From positions 2,874,501 through 2,938,500 of the forward strand of contig NW_026515433.1 of NCBI RefSeq assembly GCF_014898815.1: a DNA stretch of 64,000 bases, read 5' to 3'. This document shows positions 12,240 to 21,635 of this stretch, piece by piece. The notes beneath the pieces are model-generated. The model was given only the letters and a program-made list of their open reading frames with translations. It did no database searches and was not told the origin of the DNA. A program made the position numbers and the translations under genes. The stretch comes from Panonychus citri (Eukaryota; Arthropoda; Arachnida; Trombidiformes; Tetranychidae). Position 1 is the first letter of the stretch, and every line of letters starts with the position of its first letter.

Positions 12240-12420
12240 ACGGTTATGCTCATGAAGGAAAACCAACCAAAATCAAACTCACTCAAGTTGAAGTAATGCC
12301 GCCCAAGCTAAAAGACAGAACCATAGGTAGCGATGGAAGTTTAAACGAGCATGAAAGTACAACTACTTAACCATTGTCCAAGAAACGGTCGTCTCAACTG
12401 GGTGAGTCTCACTTCTCATC
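12240..12420 (+). pseudogene. short degraded coding stretch
   Basis: The plus strand reads a protein-like stretch (EGKPTKIKLTQVEVMPPK and on), interrupted by a stop near 12370 and followed by PLSKKRSSQLGES up to the start of the duplicated block. The Lys/Ser/Thr-rich composition and internal stop suggest a relic. I do not recognise it. Confidence 0.3.
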
Positions 12421-12426
12421 AGTCTC

Positions 12427-13439
12427 TTTAAATGAAACTATTTCATCAAACAGTCCAATTTACTCACAATTAACCAAATACATTGAATTAACTCCAATAG
12501 TAATTAGAGGTTTCCAAACTGTATTGAATTTACCAGGAATTGTTGGCTCGACAATTGATTGTCACCCAATCATCACGACTCAGAAAACTTCAGCTTATGT
12601 GATCAATTTTGGTTCATTGATTGATGATCGTGTTGTTTTCACTAGTTTAATATTCAATGGATCACAATTAGTTAATCTAATGAGGAAACCAATTGTCACA
12701 CCTTATATTGCTACTCTTAATTTCTTTTTGATCCTCAAACCCTTTAATTATTTTTCTTCTCGTTGTTTAATTGTTACAATTGATTTATACATTAATTCAT
12801 CTGTTTATTTAAGTCACTGATCAGATTGTTACAAATTTTTTAACTTAAGTTGTTACATTTAATTTATATTTTCTATCCGATTTTTATACATCTTATTATT
12901 ACAAGAGAAAACAAATTACAATCATTAACCATTAAATTATTATTATCCTTTCAATTGCTCTTTAATTGTCGAAAATTAGATTTAAAATCTTTCTAATGAA
13001 AACAATTAGATTTCTATTGATCAACTAAATCGTATAAATCAGTTAATTGATACGAATTATCGAATTATTGGAATGAATGGTAAGAATAAAAATGAAGATT
13101 CGAAAGTTTCAGTTAGTAAGAACTCAGTGTCTCGAAAAGTTTTCGAACCAATAACGAAACTGATCGATAAAATTGGTAAGTTTTTATTTTTATTTTTCTT
13201 TTATTTTTCTCATCGAATCTGTTAATTGTTTCCTTAATTTTTCTTCAGGAAAATCTTCCAACGTAAAGAAATCTCGTTTTATATCAAAGAGGTCAAAAAT
13301 CGCCCCGTTAACTATTCCCGAAGAGACTTCACCATTCCTGAAATTATATTCTGAGCGTTATTACAATTTGATTGTTAAAGATCCGAAAAATGTTAAAACC
13401 AAATACAATACAATTTGTTTTCTGATCCTTTCAATGGCT
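12427..13439 (+). repeat. duplicated blocks A+B, second copy with internal deletion
   Basis: 12427-12716 equals 7910-8199 and 12717-13439 equals 9357-10078. The 1,157 bases between those blocks in the first copy (8200-9356) are missing here, with a blunt junction between CTACTC and TTAATTTC. The fragment of the large repeat protein is therefore non-functional: it lacks its start and its EAR-like exons, and its frame runs into spacer and stops at 12820. Confidence 0.9.
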
Positions 13440-14187
13440 GAGGATAAATTTGATGAGCGGGTTTGTCGTTTTCTCGATGCCTTTATGCCGATAACCGATA
13501 TTAAAAGTCACATGGATTCGTTTGACGACGACTTTGGAATGGCCATACAACGACATCGCGATTTAAATGTTATCCTTAATTACTGGCAATTAGGTGCACT
13601 TCGTAGATACGAGTATGATAAATGGAACTTAATTGCTGTTCGTAAGACTGAACTTTTCCTTTCTTTCCAACGAGATCAAAGTAACGGATTCACTTATTAT
13701 ATCAATCGAATCCTCGAAAAACCAATTAGAGGTAATTGTAAAAAAATGGCTTCGATCGTTGGGTTGATTTAAATTTCTAATTTCACCATTATATTATTTT
13801 CTTTCAACAGGTACAATGAGTCAGATTTTTTTACCTTCCAAATCCGGTAAAGCCAATTTGAAGACTCATAATGATTTCGTTGATCCTGAAATTAAATGTA
13901 CTTTGTCGTTGAATAACAACACTCTTGATTTACCTCTGAATGAAGCGATAGCCATTGTCACCAGTGAGAAACGTAAATTGGAGAAACAGATTGAAAATTT
14001 CTCTCTCTACTTGAGATGTATTCGTGAGTTAATCAAGATTAACGAAGCTAATATGGCGAAAATTTATTCGTACCAATTTAGATGGCGACCAACTCGTTTA
14101 TCTGAACGAGTTCAAAGTGGACGAATCATTACTAATCCTCCGATTTCCGAGCTTAGACAAGCATTTCTTGATTCAAATCCACGATAA
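13073..14187 (+). CDS. gene B, intact: uncharacterised 320-residue protein
   Basis: Three exons (13073-13175, 13249-13731, 13811-14187) join in frame to 320 residues. The protein begins MNGKNKNEDSK and has a Lys/Ser-rich N-terminus (residues 1-50). A mixed-charge globular region follows, with WQLGALRRYEYDKW near residue 150. Near residues 240-290 a Glu/Lys/Leu-rich stretch containing EKRKLEKQIENF looks helical, probably a short coiled coil. There is no signal peptide or membrane segment, so it is probably intracellular. I do not recognise the family and assign no function. Its 5' half, promoter included, is the part duplicated upstream at 9357-10078. Confidence 0.75.
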
Positions 14188-14525
14188 ATGTCAAACCATA
14201 AACTGGAAAACAATCAAATAAACCACAAAAAAAAACAAGTAGAAATTAAAAAATCAAAAATTCATTTACAATCAACTTTTTTTTCATTTCGAGATAAAAA
14301 CGTTTCAAATTTTCCGCTTTTCTTTTGAATCGCTTTTAACGCCATCTGATGGGAGAAGAAGAAATTTATTGTTCAAACAACAAGAAATTTGGATTTGATT
14401 TCTCATTCTTGACTTTTACTTTGTATTGTCATTAATTGTGTGTCATTTTGTTTATTTTTGTTCATCTTATTTGATCAATTGATTATAAATTGTTCGTTTT
14501 CTATTTGATTGTAACCGAGCTCATC
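14188..14525. other. intergenic between gene B and WDR5
   Basis: AT-rich spacer that must hold the 3' end of gene B and the promoter and 5' leader of WDR5. No further gene is seen. Confidence 0.5.
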
Positions 14526-15503
14526 ATGTATGCAGGATCTTCTACATCATCTTCCAAACCCGAACCTCGGGACAAGGATAGTTCAAAGGGGCGACCAAAT
14601 TATGTTCAGAAAGCAACTCTTGCTGGTCATACCAAAGCGGTTTCATCTGTTAAATTTAGTCCTAATGGTGAATGGTTAGCCTCGTGTTCAGCTGATAAAT
14701 TCATCAAAATCTGGTCTGCCTATGATGGTAAATTTGAGAAAACCATCTCAGGTCATAAACTGGGTTTATCTGACATTGCCTGGTCAACCGATTCCCGATT
14801 AATTGTTTCAGCTTCAGATGATAAGACACTTAAATTGTGGGAAGTTGCCACTGGTAAATGTTTGAAAACAATGAAGGGTCACTCAAATTATGTTTTCTGT
14901 TGTAGCTTTAATCCTCAATCAAATCTAATAGTTTCCGGATCATTTGATGAATCGGTTCGCTTGTGGGACGTTAAAACGGGCAAATGTTTAAAAACGCTTC
15001 CCGCTCACTCTGATCCGGTCTCAGCGGTTCACTTTAATCGAGATGGAACTTTAATCGTGTCATCATCTTATGATGGTCTCTGTCGTATTTGGGATACAGC
15101 CTCAGGTCAGTGTTTAAAGACCCTCATCGATGACGACAATCCACCCGTTTCATTTGTCAAATTTTCGCCCAATGGGAAGTACATTTTAGCCGCAACTCTA
15201 GACAACACCTTGAAACTTTGGGATTACAGTAAAGGAAAATGTCTCAAACTTTACACTGGCCACAAGAACGAGAAATATTGTATCTTTGCCAATTTCTCTT
15301 GTACCGGAGGTAAATGGATCGTTTCTGGATCGGAAGATAATCTTGTTTACATTTGGGATCTACAGACCAAGGAAATCGTTCAAAAGCTTGCTGGACACAC
15401 GGATGTGGTCATGTGCACCTCTTGCCACCCAACCCACAATATAATTGCTTCCGCTGCTCTGGAAAACGATAAAACAATAAGACTTTGGAGAAGTGACAAT
15501 TAG
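14526..15503 (+). CDS. wds: WDR5 (Will die slowly), WD40 scaffold
   Basis: Single exon encoding 325 residues, close to the usual length of about 334. The frame is open upstream, but the ATG at 14526 (MYAGSSTSSSKPEP) fits family N-termini. Seven WD40 repeats follow a short disordered N-terminus, with clear GH...WD spacing (for example KTISGHK...KLWEVATGK). The C-terminus ALENDKTIRLWRSDN is nearly identical to animal WDR5. WDR5 is the propeller that holds MLL/SET1 (COMPASS) histone H3K4 methyltransferases together and binds Win motifs; it acts in the nucleus. The absence of introns contrasts with most neighbours. Confidence 0.96.
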   Translation: MYAGSSTSSSKPEPRDKDSSKGRPNYVQKATLAGHTKAVSSVKFSPNGEWLASCSADKFIKIWSAYDGKFEKTISGHKLGLSDIAWSTDSRLIVSASDDKTLKLWEVATGKCLKTMKGHSNYVFCCSFNPQSNLIVSGSFDESVRLWDVKTGKCLKTLPAHSDPVSAVHFNRDGTLIVSSSYDGLCRIWDTASGQCLKTLIDDDNPPVSFVKFSPNGKYILAATLDNTLKLWDYSKGKCLKLYTGHKNEKYCIFANFSCTGGKWIVSGSEDNLVYIWDLQTKEIVQKLAGHTDVVMCTSCHPTHNIIASAALENDKTIRLWRSDN

Positions 15504-16798
15504 ACCAGTTTAGTTTTATTGATTATATAAATTTAATTTCTCTCCTTCCTCTGGTTTCCCAACCATCCACCAATTATTGGTGAAAATGATACAATCATAA
15601 GCTAAATGTAATCTTAGATTATGTATAATTTATTAACTGTAATCACTCGCAATTTCTGATGTCTTATTAGAAGATTTTCTTCACTAATTCATCTAATTTG
15701 TGAAAATCTACATTTCCTGTCTGCTGATAGAACAGAAAAAAAGTTCTGATGACGAAAAATCTAATTGTTTACCGACTCGAATTATAATCATTCGACTTTT
15801 TAATCATCATGTTCAATATATTTCTTCATCTAAAGATCTACATTTTGTATCTCTCTCTTATCTTGTCTTTTTTTCTTTGTTTATTTTTCTCTCTCATCAA
15901 TCATTATCATTTTAGATTTAATTGTTGCAACAAATCGAGGTGAAGAAACTAAATCATTGAGACTGATCAATTTTTGTATAAACCAAACATTGGAAATAAA
16001 CAAAAAACTAAATTGTTTAACTTTGGACTTTAACCAAACACGGAACACTTAAAATCCCCCAGAGAAAAAGGGTCATCTTGATTAACTGATTTCGCAACAA
16101 TCAAAAAATCTCCTTTTAATTTCCAAATAAATCCAAAGCAATTAGATAATAACAATTAAAAATACAACCGAAAAGTATTTACATACAAATTTCACAAGAG
16201 ATCAAATCGATAAAATCAATCAAAATCAACTAAACGAATCATACTTCTAATCATTAGAACAATTTAAATCGAAACAATGAAAACCAACTAAACTTGATGA
16301 CATTTAAAATCTAATTTAACGAGACTCTTAATAGTTTTTGTTGTTGGTTGATTGTTCTAACCCATGGAACAATTAATTAATCACATTTACAGGTTCGAAA
16401 CTGATTGGATCTCAATTCCAATAAGTTCTGATTCCTTAATCGAGTCAATGATGATAAGACAAGGTAAAGGTTTCGCGACTAATTGTAAATCTTAAGCCTC
16501 ATTGAAGAAAAACCTTGGCTGTCTGAGCCTCTAAACCTTTTGATCAGTTGAAGTTTAATCAACTAATCAATTGATCAATTTCAAATTTGGTCAATTTTTG
16601 GGAATTCACTGGGTTTCAATTGAATAGAACAAATTTTCAAACTATTGTAAGGTTCACTTTTGGCTGCTAATTGAATTATCAAATTGTTGTTGGATTGATT
16701 TTCGATTTCAACTGTTAATTGTGACAAAAAATGGAAAGAAAATTTAGTTTTCTACTTTTTGCCGATAGATGGAGTTAGTGGTTGGGGAAAAGTTCTTT

Positions 16799-16967
16799 CG
16801 GGTTTTTGGTTTAATTGAATGAAAAAAACGAGAAAATCAATTAATCAAGAAACTAATCGTTGGTCATTTGTCCGAATACAACTTGTTGTACAATCGTGAA
16901 AATTGAGTTCTTGCTTTTATTTAAATCATTTGCTCATCTTAGGTAGAAATTGATTGTATCAATTGAT
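16799..16967 (+). repeat. dispersed repeat, copy 2
   Basis: It matches 12015-12182 with one extra A and a handful of substitutions. Part of it (about 16894-16938) recurs in inverted orientation at about 17041-17085, about 100 bp downstream. Confidence 0.85.
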
Positions 16968-17085
16968 GAGATGAGTTGACGGTTACCAACTCTTTATCTT
17001 AATCTATTAATTTGCTTTCATCAACCAAAAACTAATCTCGATGGGCAAATGATTTAAATTAAAAGCACAAACTCAATTTTCACGA
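16894..17085. repeat. imperfect inverted repeat, foldback/MITE-like
   Basis: The arms 16894-16938 and 17041-17085 are reverse complements over about 45 bases with few mismatches; TTTAAATCATTTGC and its complement are the best conserved. The loop is about 100 bp. The arrangement resembles a non-autonomous foldback element or a rearranged pair of repeat copies. No flanking target duplication was identified. Confidence 0.7.
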
Positions 17086-17313
17086 CTGTATCGTAAGATT
17101 ATACTCTTTTTGCACTCAACACTGAACTCCTTGCATAATCTTACCTGTGTTGTTGTTTAAAAAGGAAAAAGTTAATCAACAACATTATCTTGTTGTTAGA
17201 AACCAGTTCTCCATTTAAGGGTCGTTATAAATTGTTGATCATTTTGATTATTCAGTTTATTTGTTTCTTGCAATTAAGTGAATTTATTTAGTCTCATCTC
17301 ATTTTTGATCATC

Positions 17314-18621
17314 ATGTCAACTGTTGGTAAATCAATTGATTGTCGAGCTGCTGTTCTATGGGCACCAAAGGGACCGTTGACTGTTGAGAAGGTCACAGTT
17401 CGGCCTCCGGTTGGACTTGAGGTTCGAGTTAAAATGATCGCCAGTGGTGTTTGCCATTCGGATCTAATTGATTATTCAGAATCAGGAATGGCCTTGGGTG
17501 AGTCAATGTTCCCTTATATTCCTGGACACGAAGGAGCGGGAATAGTTGAATCGATCGGTGAAAACGTGACCAATGTCGCGATTGGTGACAAAGTGTTAAC
17601 CATGTTTTTCGGTAAATGTGGTAAATGTCCAGATTGTGACAAAGGAATCGCCAATTATTGTGGACTGAGTTTAGCTAATGCTCAGGCCAATGTTATTACG
17701 AGATATGAAATACCTTTCAAAGTCAAAGATACTCCTTGTTTTCGCTTTGTTGGAACCAGTACTTTCTCAGGTTTGTTGTTAATTGTTTGTTTAATTCAGT
17801 TCAATTCTGAATGCTAGCTAGCGATAACAAGACAGATCATATTGTAAATTTGAATTCCTTTGGATTATTGGTCAATCAAATGATTGGATTGTTTTTGTTT
17901 CTATTTAGAGTACACTTTGGTTGAACAAGATCGATTGGTTAAAATTGACCAGGAAGATGTTGATCTACGAAAAATTTGTCTAATTGCTTGCGGAATACCA
18001 ACTGGTTATGGATCAGCGACAAACATTTCACGAGTTACCAAAGGTTCAAGTGTCGCAATCTGGGGATTAGGGACACTTGGATTAGCGGCAGGTCTTGGTG
18101 CTAAGCATCGTGAAGCATCAAAGGTCATTGGAATTGATCTGAATTCGAATAAATTTCCAATCGCTAGAAAATTTGGTTTCACACATTTTATTAATCCAAA
18201 GGAACTTGAATCTGACAAGACAACTGTTGGTGCGATTAAGGATCTAACCGGTGGACTTGGTGTCGATCACACTGTTTGTTGCGTCGGTGCTACAGTCGCA
18301 ATGCAAGAAGCCGTCGATTCGTTGGCACTTAAAAGTACATCAAGAGCTGCGTTAGTTGGACTTCCCGCTCCTGGGGCCACGATTCCCCTAACCTTATCCA
18401 ATGTTTTCTGTGGTATCACAGTTACCGGTGGACTTTATGGAAACTTCAAACACGAACAGATCAAAGATCTAATCGACTTAGCCCGAAGCGGTAAAATCGA
18501 TCTAGACCAATTCATCACATCCAATCGACCCTTGGACGAAATCAAGGAAGCATTCGATGATTTAACTGCTTCTAAAGTTTTGAGAACTGTAATCATCTTG
18601 GATAAAAATTACTCACCATGA
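17314..18621 (+). CDS. zinc-dependent alcohol dehydrogenase (MDR family)
   Basis: Two exons (17314-17770, 17909-18621) give 389 residues. The catalytic-zinc ligands are visible as Cys in GVCHSD, His in GHEGAG and Cys in ACGIPTGYG. The structural-zinc lobe has four Cys (CGKCPDC...NYC). The Rossmann motif GLGTLG is followed by an Asp (IGIDLNSNKF), which favours NAD over NADP. The protein is of the animal class I/III alcohol dehydrogenase type and would oxidise alcohols or S-hydroxymethylglutathione in the cytosol; the exact class cannot be fixed by eye. The chosen ATG (MSTVGKSIDC) follows TCATC, the same context as WDR5. Exon 1 ends in phase 1 at TTCTCAG and resumes as SEYTLVEQD, a conserved spot. 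Confidence 0.93.
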
Positions 18622-19007
18622 AAACTAATCAACTTAAATCATTCCCCATGATCTTAATTATCAAAAAAAATGGTTTTATCAATTGAATGTATCATCCTCG
18701 TGAATCAATCTCTTATTACTAACACAATCTTTCTAAAATAAAATTTAAAAGAAACATTTCTAATTTCTCATTTAATTTGGTGGTTTTTCATTAATTTTCT
18801 TTAAAAAAATCTTATTAACAATTAAAAATAAGAAAGAAAAAAATTACAAAATAGTTACTCTATTAGTCAATAGATGTCTCTGGTTGAGACTCATTGTTTA
18901 TCTTTGGGTTGAATTGATTATAAAATCTGAGGTGTTTTTATTGATTAATTGGGTTTCGGTTAATTGTTTTACTCTTGTAATTGTTTAATTGTCTTAATTG
19001 TGTTACT
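18622..19007. other. intergenic between alcohol dehydrogenase and MIF
   Basis: AT-rich spacer with an AATAAA-type polyadenylation signal candidate about 115 bases after the dehydrogenase stop (near 18737). No gene is seen. Confidence 0.5.
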
Positions 19008-19361
19008 ATGCCTACTCTTGAGATCAAGACCAATGTTGACCCTTCACTTTTAACTCCCCAATTGGCGAGTAAAACTGTCGAGATTGTTGCTAATGCCTTG
19101 GGGAAGCCAAAGTCTTATGTTGTTGTTTCATTCACTCCTAGTGTCATGTCCTGGGGCGGTGATTCTGGTCCCACCGCAATTGTCCACCTTGGATCCATTG
19201 GAAGAATTGACCGAGAGACGAACAAGAAAACTTCTAAAACCTTGTCAACCTTCCTAACTAAAGAATTGGGCATTTCTAATGATAAATTCTACATCATGTT
19301 CCATAATCTAAACAAGGAGGATGTTGGTTACAATGGAACCACTTTTGATGATTTAATGTGA
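19008..19361 (+). CDS. MIF: macrophage migration inhibitory factor (MIF) homologue
   Basis: Single exon, 117 residues, the usual MIF length of about 115 plus a short DDLM tail. The N-terminus MPTLEIKTNV keeps the Pro that becomes residue 1 and acts as the catalytic base for keto-enol tautomerase activity. Lys in KTNV is also conserved, and the SVMSWGG...SIGRI core and the closing NGTTF match the family. The Cys-X-X-Cys motif of vertebrate MIF (CALC) is replaced by TAIV, so thiol-oxidoreductase activity attributed to that motif should be absent. There is no signal peptide, as usual for MIF, which is exported unconventionally. In arthropods MIF proteins occur in immunity and in saliva; the role here is inferred. 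Confidence 0.95.
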   Translation: MPTLEIKTNVDPSLLTPQLASKTVEIVANALGKPKSYVVVSFTPSVMSWGGDSGPTAIVHLGSIGRIDRETNKKTSKTLSTFLTKELGISNDKFYIMFHNLNKEDVGYNGTTFDDLM

Positions 19362-21635
19362 ATCCTCTTCCTCTTTTACTGATTAATGTTTCTGGTAAAA
19401 TCTATTATAATTAAGTAACTCACAATGTGTTTATTAAATTGATGAAGAAAAAAAATTTCCGAGTAATTGTATTGTATTCACACGGAAGAAAAGTCAATCA
19501 ATAGTTTCGTAACCTTTGTCATATCATATCAGTGGTAAGATAAAATTCTGGATTATTTTTCATCACCATGATCACAGCTAATTCACCCTGGAAATGGAGA
19601 TCCTGATCAATTTAATTCTATCACAACATTGGACATTCTGAGTATCAAAATCTAATCCAATTTACAGGAGAAATGAAGGACAAATTGATGGAAAGTGAAG
19701 ATTACATTAAGATTTCAACTCAATCAAATGAAAGAAAATCGGATTAATCAGAGAAAAGATTAATCTTTAAAACCTGATTGTTAATCCATGGAAAAGGATG
19801 AACCAGAAACAATCCCCTATCCAGATAATTGCTAAACAACTAAACCAACAATCAAATCTGAACCCGAAAATTAACCAGGAAAATGAAGCAACAATCACGA
19901 TCCATAAAATCATCAGGAAAAATGTTGACCAAATTGCTGGTTAAACATTTTTGGGAATCTAATCAAATTAACTTAATTTACTATAAAAAAACATCTCTCA
20001 AACTTCAAGATGATTAAGAACTGGTTTAACTAGTCTATGTTTCTAGATTTAGACAATCAAAACCAGGAACTTAATCAGCGTCTTAACAATAACAATTTAA
20101 AATTGAAGGAGTAATGTCATAACTGTGAAGACAACGGAACAAAATTATAACTGGTTAATCAAGTTAATTATCAACAGTTTAGCTGTTTAATCATGAAAAG
20201 ATTAGAAAAATTATCGGGCAAAAATTACAACAATTGAACAATTTGATGCCATTTAATTTTCAAATTATTCATATTGATCATAATTATGGTATCAATTACA
20301 AATTGGTGATTTAAATAATTTAATCATGTAATTGAATCAATCATTTTCAATCAAAGTCGCAATTTAATCAATAGAGCAATTATCCGTTTAAATAACAATT
20401 CAAATTAGTTACGTATAAATTTAATTGTAGATTAATTTAATGTAAACAACTGATGAGTTTTTGATTGATTGTAACATCACAATTAAGCAAAGTTATTAAA
20501 ATAGTTAATTAAACAATTTTTCATGGGAAAATTGCAATCGTTATATCAATCAGCTAATCTTTGATCAACAAACTGTAAATAATTGGCTTTTGATCACAAT
20601 CAACTTGTTAATTAGTATTAAGACATTATACTAATCACAATTGAAAGGAAATCAAAATAATCATTAAAACCAAATGATGGCAATTTAAATTGTTGGTTAA
20701 ATCTTGATTTGAATTTTCTGACAGCATATTGTTAATCAACAATAATAAACAGAATCACAATTAATCAACTAGCCTTGGAAATAAAGTAAACAATTAAGCT
20801 TTTGATCAGAAAATAAATTGTAACCTTGTAATTTGAGAAACAACAATTTAGCAAAACTTAAATCACTCAACCAATTGGAATTTTTTTTCTCTCAATATGA
20901 TTAATCTTAATTGTGATTATCGAAATTTGTTAACAACCAATGTAACAATTTGACTGTTACAATGGTTACAATTAACTTCCGATCAGTTTAATGATTAAAC
21001 AAACTTGATTGTTGTCGAATTTCAATAGAAGTAGATTATTCAATTGATTACAATTAATGTGCGAGAAAAAAAGTTAATCAAAGGAAATGATTGAGAAAAA
21101 TGATGATAATTAAACTAATTGTTTGAATCTTTTTATTTGAATATATATTTATATTTGATTCCAGTGATTTTCATGACTGATTATAAATTGATATTGTGGC
21201 AGATTAAATTGTGATAATCAGTTTTAATTGTTGGTGGTGATGATAATTAAGATGAGAAAGACTTGCATATTTGTCACAATTAAAATCGCAACTAAAGTAG
21301 TAGTATATTTATAAAATCCAATAGAAATAGAATTAAGAAAATCTTTCTCTTGACAATATATAAAAAAAGCAATTAGATGTTGGTGATTAACACAAGCACA
21401 GTTTGTAAATTGTTATCTTAATAATATAATAAATATTATGCTGATGAGGATAATGATGATGGCGTTGGGGGAGAAATGAGATGACAAAATATATAAGATG
21501 ATTGATCATTTCCTCATCATCTTTTTGCCTTTGACTTTTTTTCATTTGAGTCTAGGGTTTTGTGTGTGGTGGTAACACTGGAGAGCGGAAAAACTATTTA
21601 TAATAAATTGGCTGGTGACGATAATTGTATTGTCA
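19362..21635. other. long AT-rich intergenic region
   Basis: About 2.3 kb between the convergently oriented MIF and Draper-like genes. It is very AT-rich with many AATTGTTA/ACAATTAA-type words and no coding-quality frame. Confidence 0.5.

Larger units (their letters stand above)
10079..12426. other. 2.35-kb insert between the two duplicated copies
   Basis: This segment separates the truncated and intact copies of gene B and has no counterpart next to the intact copy. Its composition differs from the flanks: it is less AT-rich and holds several degraded coding stretches (zinc-finger-like on the minus strand, a short one on plus at 12240-12420) and a dispersed repeat at 12015-12182. No terminal inverted repeats or transposase were found. 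Confidence 0.65.
15504..17313. other. intergenic with repeat and inverted repeat
   Basis: The 1.8 kb between WDR5 and the alcohol dehydrogenase is non-coding. A small frame at 15700-15915 is of low-complexity Ile/Ser/Leu composition and is not credited. The notable content is the dispersed repeat at 16799-16967 with its partial inverted partner at 17041-17085. Confidence 0.55.

Noticed and set aside
12374..12820. Plus-strand frame as a standalone gene
   Set aside because: It is the duplicated fragment of the large repeat-protein gene, without start or proper end, running into spacer.
15700..15915. 71-residue plus-strand frame downstream of WDR5
   Set aside because: Low-complexity Ser/Ile/Leu/Phe composition, no usable ATG context or splice support.
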